In this document: piece after piece, positions 20,925 through 28,771 of the stretch | Layout of the letters: every line of letters starts with the position of its first letter | Numbering within the stretch: position 1 is the first letter of the stretch | Virus record (IMG/VR): IMGVR_UViG_3300045950_000086 | Coordinates: 1-34,404 of that record | DNA from: a virus | DNA length: 34,404 nt | Direction: 5' to 3' (one strand) | Position numbers and translations under genes: made by a program | Notes under the pieces: model-generated | Seen by the model: only the letters and a program-made list of their open reading frames with translations | Databases searched by the model: none | Told to the model about the DNA's origin: nothing

Positions 20925-22267
20925 GGGTTGGCTCCTTTCTGCAAAGTGGGCTCATCGATGGCCGCGATTATCGCGTCCATGGTTTCGGCTTCGGCCGTGG
21001 CGAACTGGAGGCCGACCACGGCCTTCATTCCTTCCCGGATCACGGCGTCCGGGAAGCCGGCGGCCTGCATCTGCTGCAGCACCGTCAGTTCCTGGCCGAC
21101 GTCCGCCAGCTCGAAGGACTTGGGCCAGACGCTTTCCGTGCGGTTCTGGATACTCAGCCAGCGGCAGGCCAGGTCCCACATCCGGCGCTCCAGGTCTTCC
21201 ATGCGGCGGGCGAAGCGGGCGAGCGCGGAATTCAGCTCCTGGAAGCGGATGGTCAGGGCGATGCCGGATTCGGCCTGCGTCGGCTGCTCGACGGTCATGG
21301 CGATGCGGCGGATGGCCTCTTCCAGGCCGGCGATCACCTCGTTGTAGATCGTCGCCGGCCCGTCCGGCGGGGCGATGAAGGCCGGGGTGTCGCCGTTGTG
21401 GATCAGCATGTTGCTGACGCCGACCGTCTCGGTCACGGCGACCAGGTCCGCCGGCGGCGCTTCCGGCGGAATCTGGTAGGTCAGCAGGGAGAAGGTCTGG
21501 CCGCGCAGAATCTCGTCGCGCTCGGAAGCCGCATTGAAGTAGCGCCGCGAGAGGACGGCGATCTGCTCGAAATCCCCGTAATCGGGAAAGCTGCCCGACT
21601 CGGTGAAGGCCAGCACCGGGCACAGCCCTAAGCCGTGAATTCCTGACTCCAGCACCTCGCCGGTCTCGCCGGGGCGCTGCACCCGCCATTCCGCCGTGTC
21701 CCACACCCGCCAGACGTCGATCGTCTGGCCCTGGTATTGCGCCGTGCTGGCGATGGCGACGCTTTCGAACAGCCCCTGGACGTTGAGCGTGTAATCGACC
21801 ACCCGTTCCGGCGGGATCGGCGCCAGGTAGGGAAAGGCCCGCTGTTCGATCTGGGAGGCGCGGTCCGGGGGCACGGCCTGGGGCATGTCCACCAGCAGCA
21901 GCATGGAGCCCCTGGCCTTGGTTTCGACCGCGAAGGTGGACCAGAACACGTCCAGGCTGTTGCCCTGCCAGTCGCAGTCGTCGGAGAGCGCGGTGAGCAA
22001 GGGATGATCGAGCGCGCGCCGGGGCGGCTTCTTCGCCAGATAGCCGGCGAAGCGGACGCAGGCCGGTTTCAGGAAATTCCGGTACCAGGCCACCTCGTTG
22101 CGGCGGGCGAACTTCTCCGCCGACTCCCGCGGATAGCGCACCAGGAAGGAGGGGCCGGACAGCTTCGGGTTCAGCCCCTCCCGGTCGATCCAGACCTTGG
22201 GCCGGAAGCCGCCGGAGCCATCGAGCGCATGGGCGATGAACTGGTAGCGCGCAGTGTCCGGAACCAT
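20921..22267 (-). CDS. Portal protein (DUF4055-like)
   Basis: A 448-aa protein. The N-terminus (FRPKVWIDREGLNPKLSGPSFLVRYPRESAEKFARRNEVAWYRNFLKPACVRFAGYLAKKPPRR) is typical of DUF4055 phage portals. A helical stem and C-terminal part (FQELNSALARFARRMEDLERRMWDLACRWL) follow. It forms the dodecameric vertex through which the terminase packages DNA. It is the first gene of a leftward block, while terminase, scaffold and capsid genes are rightward, so it needs its own promoter. The start codon lies directly after the right arm of a 21-bp inverted repeat and has no recognisable ribosome-binding site. Confidence 0.82.
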   Translation of the reverse strand: MVPDTARYQFIAHALDGSGGFRPKVWIDREGLNPKLSGPSFLVRYPRESAEKFARRNEVAWYRNFLKPACVRFAGYLAKKPPRRALDHPLLTALSDDCDWQGNSLDVFWSTFAVETKARGSMLLLVDMPQAVPPDRASQIEQRAFPYLAPIPPERVVDYTLNVQGLFESVAIASTAQYQGQTIDVWRVWDTAEWRVQRPGETGEVLESGIHGLGLCPVLAFTESGSFPDYGDFEQIAVLSRRYFNAASERDEILRGQTFSLLTYQIPPEAPPADLVAVTETVGVSNMLIHNGDTPAFIAPPDGPATIYNEVIAGLEEAIRRIAMTVEQPTQAESGIALTIRFQELNSALARFARRMEDLERRMWDLACRWLSIQNRTESVWPKSFELADVGQELTVLQQMQAAGFPDAVIREGMKAVVGLQFATAEAETMDAIIAAIDEPTLQKGANP

Positions 22268-22327
22268 GTTGACATACTACATGTTGTGTGTAGCATTATG
22301 GTTAGTCACAACATGTAGTATGTCAAC
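22268..22327. repeat. 21-bp perfect inverted repeat with facing TTGACA boxes
   Basis: The left arm (22268-22288, beginning GTTGACATACTACATG) and the right arm (22307-22327) are exact complements separated by an 18-bp AT-rich loop (22289-22306). Each arm carries a consensus -35 hexamer TTGACA pointing into the loop. On the plus strand TAGCAT (22291-22296) is a possible -10 at 16 nt; on the minus strand TAACCA or CATAAT are weaker choices. It stands between the divergent portal and scaffold genes and is much more AT-rich than its surroundings. It is probably a divergent promoter under a dyad-binding regulator. Confidence 0.7.
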
Positions 22328-22346
22328 CGGAAAAAGACCGCTGCCC

Positions 22347-23039
22347 ATGGACATCGACAAGCTGAAAGACAAGCTCGGCGCCGAGTTCGATCCCATCAAG
22401 CACTACATCGACGATCTGATCGGGCAGCGCGACGCCGCCCGCAAGGAGTCCATCGACGGCCGCAAGGCGCTCAAGACCGAAGTCGAACAACTGCGGACCT
22501 TGAAGGCCCACCTGTTCGAGAAGCTGGGGCTGGACCCGGACGCCGATCCGGCGGACCTGCCGGACGTAAAAGGTCAGGCCGAGGCCGCCAGGCAGTTCGA
22601 GGCCCGCGTGAAGCGGCTCGAACGCGAACTGGCGGACAAATCCAAGGCCCTGGATGAGGCCACGGCGCGGCACCGGCAGTTGCGGCAACAGGCCGGCATC
22701 ACCAAGGCGCTGACCGCGCACGAGTTCATCGACCGCGAGCTGGTCGAGAGCTTTGTTTCGAACCGCGTCGACTGGGAGGACGACATCCCGTTCTACCGGA
22801 CCGACGACGGCAAGCGCGTGCCACTGGACGAAGGCGTGAAGCTGATCGCCAGCACCCGGCCGCATCTGTTGAAAGCCCAGGGGGCGGGAGGCTCCGGGTA
22901 TCACGCGGGCAACGGCGGACGGGCGGTCAACCCCTGGGCGAAAGAGACGCTCAACCTGACCGAACAAGGCCGGCTGCTCCGCGACAACCCGCAGCAGGCC
23001 CAGCAGTTGATGGCCGCGGCGGGCGTGAAACCGACCTGA
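22347..23039 (+). CDS. Capsid scaffold protein
   Basis: A 230-aa, highly charged, coiled-coil protein (MDIDKLKDKLGAEFDPIKHYIDDLIGQRDAARKESIDGRKALKTEVEQLR ... QFEARVKRLERELADKSKALDEATARHRQLRQQAG). A Gly-rich segment and helical tail follow. Position just before the major capsid gene, length and coiled coil fit a phage scaffolding protein. The ATG at 22347 was chosen over the in-frame ATG at 22320, which lies inside the inverted repeat; a GGAAAAAGA site precedes it. Confidence 0.75.
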   Translation: MDIDKLKDKLGAEFDPIKHYIDDLIGQRDAARKESIDGRKALKTEVEQLRTLKAHLFEKLGLDPDADPADLPDVKGQAEAARQFEARVKRLERELADKSKALDEATARHRQLRQQAGITKALTAHEFIDRELVESFVSNRVDWEDDIPFYRTDDGKRVPLDEGVKLIASTRPHLLKAQGAGGSGYHAGNGGRAVNPWAKETLNLTEQGRLLRDNPQQAQQLMAAAGVKPT

Positions 23040-23059
23040 CTATCACGGAGCAATGAGCC

Positions 23060-24040
23060 ATGGCGGAAACCCGTATCGCGGACGTCATCGTCCCGGAAAT
23101 CTTTCAACCCTACGTCATCCAGCGCACGGCCGAGCTGTCGGCCCTGTGGGCCGCCGGCATCGTGGCGGCGGACCCCCGCGTCATCCCAGGCCCCCGCGCC
23201 GGCGGCGAGACCGTGAACATGCCGTACTGGAACGACCTGGACGGCGATGCCGAGGAGCTGTCCGACCAGAAGCCGCTGAGCGTCAACAACATCGGCACCG
23301 GCCAGGACGTGTCGGTCGTGCAGGCGCTGGGCAAGGCGTTCGGCGCCAATGATCTGGCCTACACCCTGGCGGGCGACGATCCGATGCGCGCCATCGGCGA
23401 TCTGTTCGCGCAGTGGTGGGTGCGGCAGATGCAGAAGCGGTTGCTGGGGGTGCTCAAGGGCGCGTTCTCGGCCGGCAACATGGCCGGCAACATCCTGGAC
23501 ATCTCGGGCAGTACGAATAGCGCCGCGACGGTGATCGAGAAGACCAGTTTCGCCGACGCCGCCTTCCTCTTGGGCGACGCCTCCGCCGGGCTCACCGCCG
23601 TGGCGATGCACTCGGCCACCTACACCAAGCTGTACAAGGACGACCTGCTCGACACCGAGAAGGGCGCGGATGGCGCCACCTTCGCCAGCTACCAGGGCAA
23701 GCGGGTCATCATCGACGACGGGCTCCCGGTGGAAGCGGGCGGCGTCTACACCACCTATCTGTTCGGCCCCGGCGCCATCGCCTACGCCGAAGGCTCGCCC
23801 AAGACGCCGGTGGAGAACGACCGCCACAGCCTGGGCGGCTACGACGTGCTCATCAACCGCCGCCATTTCGTGCTGCACCCGCGCGGCGTCAAGTGGATCG
23901 GCGCCGCCGCGATCTCCGCCGGCGATGCGCTCGGCGGCCATCCGACCCTGGCGGAGACCGCCGACGGCGCCAACTGGACCCGCGTCTACGAGCCCAAGGC
24001 GATCCGCATGGTCGCCTTCAAGCACAAGCTGGCGGAGTGA
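23060..24040 (+). CDS. Major capsid protein
   Basis: A 326-aa protein with the plan of Gp13/HK97-fold coat proteins. It opens ADVIVPEIFQPYVIQRTAELSALWAAGIVAADP, followed by ETVNMPYWNDLDGDAEELSDQKPLSVNNIGTGQDVSVVQALGKAF. VAMHSATYTKLYKDDLL, IDDGLPVEAGGVYTTYLFGPGAIAYAEG and a C-terminal HPRGVKWIG complete it. It forms the prohead shell with the scaffold encoded 20 bp upstream. No separate protease gene is visible nearby. Confidence 0.9.
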   Translation: MAETRIADVIVPEIFQPYVIQRTAELSALWAAGIVAADPRVIPGPRAGGETVNMPYWNDLDGDAEELSDQKPLSVNNIGTGQDVSVVQALGKAFGANDLAYTLAGDDPMRAIGDLFAQWWVRQMQKRLLGVLKGAFSAGNMAGNILDISGSTNSAATVIEKTSFADAAFLLGDASAGLTAVAMHSATYTKLYKDDLLDTEKGADGATFASYQGKRVIIDDGLPVEAGGVYTTYLFGPGAIAYAEGSPKTPVENDRHSLGGYDVLINRRHFVLHPRGVKWIGAAAISAGDALGGHPTLAETADGANWTRVYEPKAIRMVAFKHKLAE

Positions 24041-24043
24041 GCC

Positions 24044-24211
24044 ATGGGCATGCTGTCGTTTCTTGAGCAAGCGCCGCCGCCCAAGCGCCCCGAGCCGGAC
24101 CCGCGCGAGGCGCAGCAGACCGCCGAAGACCCGCGTGAAACCGAGGATGCCAAGGAGCCCGCGCGCCGCAAGCCGGCGCGAAGCGGCAACAGTGACGCCC
24201 ATGAAGGCTAA
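24044..24211 (+). CDS. Small Pro/Glu/Arg-rich protein after the capsid gene
   Basis: A 55-aa, fully charged and probably disordered protein (MGMLSFLEQAPPPKRPEPDPREAQQTAEDPRETEDAKEPARRKPARSG). It starts 4 bp after the capsid stop and ends within the beginning of the holin candidate. Family not recognised; small charged proteins in this position often take part in head completion. Confidence 0.45.
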   Translation: MGMLSFLEQAPPPKRPEPDPREAQQTAEDPRETEDAKEPARRKPARSGNSDAHEG

Positions 24212-24215
24212 CGCC

Positions 24216-24536
24216 ATGGGCATCGATCTGGATAGCTGCCGGCCGCCCGGCCCGGTCATCCATACGGCCGTTGCGATACAGGTGATATTCGTCGCCGTGT
24301 GGTCGGGCCTGGTGGCCTATTTCAACCGGGTCCGCGAGCGGATGGATTCGCTCAACTGGCTGTTCGGCCTGATCGACATCGCCAGCTCCTCGCTGGTGGG
24401 GTTCTCGGTCTGGCTGCTCGCCGAGCGGCAGGGGCTGGGGTACTGCGAAGCGATGTTGTTGGCCATCGTGGCCGGCCACTTCGGCGCGCGCTGGTTCGGT
24501 TTGCTGATGTACCGCTGGCGCGGGCCGCAGGAATGA
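24216..24536 (+). CDS. Holin-like membrane protein with three helices
   Basis: A 106-aa protein with three hydrophobic segments (AVAIQVIFVAVWSGLVAYF; LFGLIDIASSSLVGFSVWLLA; AMLLAIVAGHFGARWFGLLMY) separated by short charged loops. This is the class I holin layout. It is placed between capsid and tail-tube genes, whereas the lysis genes are at 28772-29728, where a second, two-helix holin candidate is found. The two might act as holin and antiholin, or this one may be a superinfection-exclusion membrane protein. An ATG at 24201 is also possible. Confidence 0.5.
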   Translation: MGIDLDSCRPPGPVIHTAVAIQVIFVAVWSGLVAYFNRVRERMDSLNWLFGLIDIASSSLVGFSVWLLAERQGLGYCEAMLLAIVAGHFGARWFGLLMYRWRGPQE

Positions 24537-24573
24537 GTCACACCCGCCTTAATCACTCACTTAGGAGTTATTC

Positions 24574-25086
24574 ATGACTACTGACGCAATGCTTTTGACC
24601 GGCACCATCAAGGGCGCCGTCGGCACCGGCACCCTGGTGGACTTGGGCAACGCCGCCCTGGACCTCAGCATCGAAGAAGATACCAAGGAACTGGCCGATT
24701 ACCAGAACCCCGGCGGCGGCGTCATCGCCTCGGTCAGCCGCATCAAGTCGGTCACGCTGAAGCTCAAGCTGTGGTCGATCAACGCCGCCAACCTGGCGCT
24801 GGCCGTGCGCGGCACCGTCAGCGGCACCGGCGCCCAGACCATCGAGGCGCTGACCAAGACCGCCGAGGACTGGCACATTACCTTCGACGGCGTCAACGAG
24901 GTCAACGGCGACACCGTGGCCTACGACTTCTACAAGGTGAAGTTCTCGCCGTCCTCGTCGCTCCCCGGTCCCGGCTCGGACGACTTCGCGGTGCTGGAAC
25001 TGACCGGCAAGGTGCTGAAGGACACCAGCAAGACCGGCACGGGCGTCAGCCAGTACTTCAAGGCCGTCATCACCCCGGCAACCTGA
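24574..25086 (+). CDS. Major tail tube protein
   Basis: A 170-aa, beta-rich protein (LLTGTIKGAVGTGTLVDLGNAALDLSIEEDTKELADYQNPGGGVIASVSRIKSVTLKLKLWS ... EDWHITFDGVNEVNGDTVAYDFYKVKFSPSSSLP ... ELTGKVLKDTSKTGTGVSQYFKAVI). The pattern and position before the assembly chaperone and tape measure identify a siphovirus tail tube subunit. It has a good TAGGAG ribosome-binding site. GC and codon use match the surrounding late genes. Confidence 0.85.
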   Translation: MTTDAMLLTGTIKGAVGTGTLVDLGNAALDLSIEEDTKELADYQNPGGGVIASVSRIKSVTLKLKLWSINAANLALAVRGTVSGTGAQTIEALTKTAEDWHITFDGVNEVNGDTVAYDFYKVKFSPSSSLPGPGSDDFAVLELTGKVLKDTSKTGTGVSQYFKAVITPAT

Positions 25087-25100
25087 TAGGCAGGCTGTTT

Positions 25101-25153
25101 GTGGGGGCGGCTTGACCGCGAAACCTCTCTCATCGCGGCATGGCCGCTCCTAC
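25101..25153. repeat. REP-like palindromic repeat between tail genes
   Basis: The left arm GTGGGGGCGGCTTGACCGCG (25101-25120) and the right arm TCGCGGCATGGCCGCTCC (25133-25150, continuing TAC) are imperfect complements around a short loop. They carry the TGTAGGAGCGGC...GCCGCGA motif found in chromosomal REP elements of Pseudomonas and some other gammaproteobacteria. It would form a stable hairpin and could act as a terminator or mRNA stabiliser between the tail tube and chaperone genes. Confidence 0.65.
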
Positions 25154-25164
25154 AGGACGAACGC

Positions 25165-25533
25165 ATGGCGGAACTCGACACCACGAACCCGACCGGTCTC
25201 CGGGCCGAGCGCACCATCGAGGCCGGCGGCCGCAAGGTCGTGGTGCGCGAGCTGACCGTGGGTGAAGTCCGGGCCTGGCTGAAGGACGCCAACGACGAAC
25301 TGGACCGGAACGACCTGGTCGCGCTGGCGCTGTTTGCGGACATCACCCTGGACGACCTGACTCGGTTCGCGGACCTCTCCCGGGCCGAACTGGACGCCAT
25401 GCTCCCCTCCGAGCTGGACAAGGTGCGGGAGGCGGCCAAGAGCCTGAACCCGCATTTTTTCGGGCTGCGCGAACGCCTGGCCAACGCGGCCCAGGTGGCC
25501 GCTACGGCGCGGCCAGCAACCTCGACAACCTAG
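25165..25533 (+). CDS. Tail assembly chaperone, short form (gpG-like)
   Basis: A 122-aa protein (MAELDTTNPTGLRAERTIEAGGRKVVVRELTVGEVRAWLKDANDELDRNDLVALALFADITLDDLTRFADLSRAELDAMLPSELDKVREAAKSLNPHFF...). It lies between the tail tube and tape measure genes, the position of lambda gpG. Such chaperones coat the tape measure during tail assembly. The T TTT TTC heptamer near its end allows a longer product. The start has a weak upstream site (AGGACG). Confidence 0.8.
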   Translation: MAELDTTNPTGLRAERTIEAGGRKVVVRELTVGEVRAWLKDANDELDRNDLVALALFADITLDDLTRFADLSRAELDAMLPSELDKVREAAKSLNPHFFGLRERLANAAQVAATARPATSTT

Positions 25534-25634
25534 AACTGACCGCGCTGGCGCTGATCGAGCGCGGTCATCAAGGGGTCTGGAACTACCCTTGGCGGATGTT
25601 CATGCAGGTCAGGGTGATGAAGCGGTCGCGTTAG
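25165..25634 (+). CDS. Tail assembly chaperone, frameshifted long form (gpGT-like)
   Basis: A -1 shift at 25455-25461 joins the first 99 residues of the chaperone to a second-frame extension. The extension includes GGRYGAASNLDNLELTALALIERGHQGVWNYPWRMFMQVRVMKRSR. That segment is clearly protein-like and has no start of its own. The arrangement copies lambda G/GT, where the minor fusion product recruits tail tube subunits to the coated tape measure. The coordinates span both frames and should be read as one protein with the shift. Confidence 0.75.
25455..25461 (+). promoter_or_regulatory. Programmed -1 frameshift site (T TTT TTC)
   Basis: In the chaperone frame the codons read CAT TTT TTC, so the heptamer T TTT TTC is in exactly the X XXY YYZ phase for tandem -1 slippage. 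The -1 frame from 25461 is open to the TAG at 25632-25634, while the zero frame ends at 25533. Confidence 0.82.
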
Positions 25635-25755
25635 GCTGGTACGGCGGGAAGCGGACTTCCGCGGGTATGGGCGGGCCGGACAGGAGCGTGAAGAAGATGA
25701 GGAACACGATCAGCAGCGCACTCGGCATCAAGACCCAATAGAACAGTTCTCGCAT
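25609..25755 (-). CDS. Possible 48-aa membrane peptide antisense to the G-T/tape measure junction
   Basis: MRELFYWVLMPSALLIVFLIFFTLLSG contains a convincing single membrane helix, followed by a short Pro-rich tail. Its start codon overlaps the tape measure ATG on the other strand. It fills the 119-bp gap that otherwise has no gene (25635-25753). A weak GAGAG site precedes it. A chance frame cannot be ruled out. Confidence 0.25.
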   Translation of the reverse strand: MRELFYWVLMPSALLIVFLIFFTLLSGPPIPAEVRFPPYQPNATASSP

Positions 25756-28735
25756 GGCGACTCTCAAAACGGTCATCGAAATTGCGGCGAATACGGCGGC
25801 GGCCGAGAAGGGTCTCGGCAACGTCTCGGCGCAGGTCGACCGGCTGGTTGGGTCGATCAAGCGCGTCGGCCAGTATGCCGTCGGCCTGTTCGGCGCGGCC
25901 GAAGCCCTTCAAGCTGCCCGCGATCTGGGCAAGCTCTCCGACCAGTACCGCAACCTCGAAGGCCGGGTCAAGCTCGCGGCCGGCTCCCAGAACCAGTTCA
26001 CCGAAGCGCAGCGGGCGCTGTTCGCCATCGCCCAGAACAACGCCCAGGCGCTGGCCGGCGTGTCGCAACTGTATTCCCGCATCGCCAGGGGCGCGGTCGA
26101 GATGGGCGTGTCTCAGCAGCAAGTGCTGAGCATCATCGACTCGGTCGCCAAATCCTTCCGCGTCTCGGGGGCCACGGCCCAGGAGGCCGAAGCCGCCACC
26201 CTGCAATTCTCCCAGGCGCTGGCCGCCGGGGTGCTGCGCGGCGAGGAATTCAACTCGGTGATCGAGCAGGCGCCGCGACTGGCCCAGGCCATCGCCGACG
26301 GCCTGGACGTCCCGATCGGTAAGCTGCGCGCCCTGGCCGAAGCGGGCGAACTGACCACCCAGAAGGTCGTCGAGGCGCTTGCCAAGGCCAAGGCCGGCAT
26401 CGATAAGGACGCGGCCGGGCTGCCCGACACCATTGGGCAGGCGATGGTCCGCTGGGACAACGCCGCCCTGAAGTTCGTCGGCACCTCGCCCGCCATCACC
26501 CGCGCCGCCGAGGCGATCGCCGACGCCATCAACGGCGCGGCGGAGAACATCGACAAGATCGCGGCGGCGGCCGAAGTGGCCGGCACCGCGGTGGCGGCGC
26601 TCCTGGCCGGACGTATCGCGGGCGCGGTGGCCACCGCCATCGCCGGCATGGGCGCCGTCTCCCTTTCGTTGAGCGGCATCATCGCGCTGCTGGGCGGCCC
26701 CGCCGGCATCGTCGCGGCGCTGGCGGTAGCGGCGGGCGCCTGGAAGCTGTTCGGCAGCGAGGCCGAATCCAATCTCGACAAGGTGGCCCGCAAAGCCCTG
26801 GAGGTCAAGTCCAAGGCGGGTGGAAAGGAGGTGTCGCCGGAGGCGCTGGCGTTCCAGCAGCAAACCGCGCTGGATGAGGCGGCGCTGGCGAAGCAGCGGG
26901 CCGCCGTCGACGATCTGGCCCGGCAGTACGCCGCCTATGAGGCGGCCGGCAAGGGCGCCGGGCAGGCCCGCAAGGGCAGAGAGCTGTTCGATACCCTGAC
27001 CCAGGAGAAAAACGTCCTGGGCGAAATGGTCAGGCTGTTCAATCTGCGGCAGGCGGCGGCCGACGCGGACCGGACCGCCAAGAAGGAGCGCGAACTCGCC
27101 AAATCCTTCGCCGAGACCAAGGCCGCGCTCAAGGACGCCACGGAACAGGCCGAGACCTACTACCAGCGCCGGCTGGCGGCGATCAACGCCATCGAGCAGA
27201 CCGGCATCACCCGGATCACCCAGGCCCCGCCGAAGCAGCCCGTCCCCGGCGAATCCAGCACCCTGGGCGGCATCGCTCAGCCCAACAACAAGGCCAGGAC
27301 CGAGCTGGAACAGGCTCAGGCCGTGTTCCGCTTGCAGCAGCAGGCCGAGCAAGCCCGGCTGACCGCCATGCGGGACTACGCCAATCAGCGGCTGGCCCTG
27401 GTCGATCAGGTCTACGGCAAGGAGATCGCCAAGTACAAGGACGGCGAGGACAAGAAGACCCAACTGGAGCGCGAATCGCTGCAAGCCCGCCGGGCCATCT
27501 ACGCCGGGCTGGAAGCGGCCTATGCCGCGACCATCGACAAGCTGATCGCCCAGGAGCGCAGGCTGCGGGACGAGGCGGTGGCCGCGGCCAGGGCGCGGGT
27601 CGACATCGAGCGGGAAACCCGGCAGGCGGTCGCCGGCATGGCGCAGGCTCAGGCCACGCCGGCCGAAGCCGCGCGCGCGCAATACCTGGAGCTGCAAAAG
27701 CTGATGGCCGAGCAGCAAAGCGCCCTGGCCGCCGGCAATCTGGACCTCTCCAGGCAGGCCGGCAATCAGGCGAAGGGCATCGCCGAGGCGCTGGGCCAGC
27801 AGATCGCGGCCGCGCTGCGGGACGTGAAGCAGAAGATCGCCGATCTGGCGAAGGAAAAGACGGCGGCCGAGGCGGGCAAGACCACCGATCAGCGGCAGAA
27901 GGAGTTCATTGGCCAGAACGATGCGCGGAATCTCATCGACAACGCCGATCCGGTCCGCCAGTTCATCGCCGGGGCGTCCGGCCCGGAACAGCCCAAGCCC
28001 CAGCCCGGTCTGGGCACGCAGGACGATCTGCAGAAGCTGATCCGGTTGCGCCAGGAGATCGGCCAGCTTCTGGCCGAGGCGGAGACCAAGGCCGGGCAGG
28101 CCGCCATCACCCAGGCCGAACAGACCGCCCAAGAAATCCAGACCGCCCTGCAGGGCGCGCAAAGCGTGGGGGCGGAGATCGACAAGATCGACCAGAAGCT
28201 GGCCCAGGGCTTCAACCTGAAGGTCCAGGCCGATCCGGCGGCCCTGCAAGCCTTGCAGACTCAGCTGCAAGAGCTGCTGAAGCCGGAAACCAAGATCATC
28301 AACGTCAAGGTGGTCAAGGACGGCAACGCCATCACCGCCACGCCCGACGGCGCCAGCCCCGATACCGGACTGACCGTACCCGGCTTCCGCCGCGGCGGCT
28401 GGATCAAGGGCTACGGCGGCGGCGACCGGATTCCGGCCCTGCTGGAGGAGGGCGAATTCGTGCTGCGCAAGGAAGCGGTGCGCAAGTTCGGCCTGGACAG
28501 GCTGTACGCCCTCAACAACCTGGCCATCCCGCGCTTTTCGATCGGCGGCTACGTGGCGCAGGCGGTGCCCGCCTTCGACGCCTCCCTGGCCCGCGCCGAG
28601 GGCGGCCAGCCGGTACACATCCATCTGCCCGGCGTGCCGGGCTCGTTCGCGCTCAACGGCGACCCCCAGGTGGTGCGGGCGCTTCAGCGCGAAGTCGCCA
28701 AGGCCGCGCTCAAGCACGGGCGGATCGTGCGATGA
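25754..28735 (+). CDS. Tape measure protein
   Basis: A 993-aa protein. The N-terminal 230 residues form the tape measure domain (YRNLEGRVKLAAGSQNQFTEAQRALFAIAQNNAQALAGVSQLYSRIARGA ... LQFSQALAAGVLRGEEFNSVIEQAPRLAQAIADGL). A hydrophobic stretch at about 275-330 (AALLAGRIAGAVATAIAGMG, IIALLGGPAGIVAALAVAAGAW) could span the host membrane during ejection. A long Ala/Gln/Lys-rich coiled region follows, then a C-terminus with FRRGGWIKGYGGGDRIPALLEEGEFVLRKEAV. It sets tail length; 993 residues suggest a tail of roughly 150 nm by the usual rule. The long frame on the opposite strand is a shadow. Confidence 0.9.
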   Translation: MATLKTVIEIAANTAAAEKGLGNVSAQVDRLVGSIKRVGQYAVGLFGAAEALQAARDLGKLSDQYRNLEGRVKLAAGSQNQFTEAQRALFAIAQNNAQALAGVSQLYSRIARGAVEMGVSQQQVLSIIDSVAKSFRVSGATAQEAEAATLQFSQALAAGVLRGEEFNSVIEQAPRLAQAIADGLDVPIGKLRALAEAGELTTQKVVEALAKAKAGIDKDAAGLPDTIGQAMVRWDNAALKFVGTSPAITRAAEAIADAINGAAENIDKIAAAAEVAGTAVAALLAGRIAGAVATAIAGMGAVSLSLSGIIALLGGPAGIVAALAVAAGAWKLFGSEAESNLDKVARKALEVKSKAGGKEVSPEALAFQQQTALDEAALAKQRAAVDDLARQYAAYEAAGKGAGQARKGRELFDTLTQEKNVLGEMVRLFNLRQAAADADRTAKKERELAKSFAETKAALKDATEQAETYYQRRLAAINAIEQTGITRITQAPPKQPVPGESSTLGGIAQPNNKARTELEQAQAVFRLQQQAEQARLTAMRDYANQRLALVDQVYGKEIAKYKDGEDKKTQLERESLQARRAIYAGLEAAYAATIDKLIAQERRLRDEAVAAARARVDIERETRQAVAGMAQAQATPAEAARAQYLELQKLMAEQQSALAAGNLDLSRQAGNQAKGIAEALGQQIAAALRDVKQKIADLAKEKTAAEAGKTTDQRQKEFIGQNDARNLIDNADPVRQFIAGASGPEQPKPQPGLGTQDDLQKLIRLRQEIGQLLAEAETKAGQAAITQAEQTAQEIQTALQGAQSVGAEIDKIDQKLAQGFNLKVQADPAALQALQTQLQELLKPETKIINVKVVKDGNAITATPDGASPDTGLTVPGFRRGGWIKGYGGGDRIPALLEEGEFVLRKEAVRKFGLDRLYALNNLAIPRFSIGGYVAQAVPAFDASLARAEGGQPVHIHLPGVPGSFALNGDPQVVRALQREVAKAALKHGRIVR

Positions 28736-28771
28736 GGCTTCGACTTTTTCAACCCACGGGAGGAACGACCG

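Noticed and set aside
22268-22327. Reading the 21-bp inverted repeat as transposon ends or an invertible promoter
   Set aside because: The 18-bp interior is too short for an insertion element and for a normal invertible segment; a regulatory dyad is simpler.
25631-28717. A 1028-aa open frame on the minus strand opposite the tape measure
   Set aside because: It is Leu/Gly/Arg-rich with no domain logic, as expected for the antisense of a GC-rich gene; the plus-strand frame has a clear tape measure domain.
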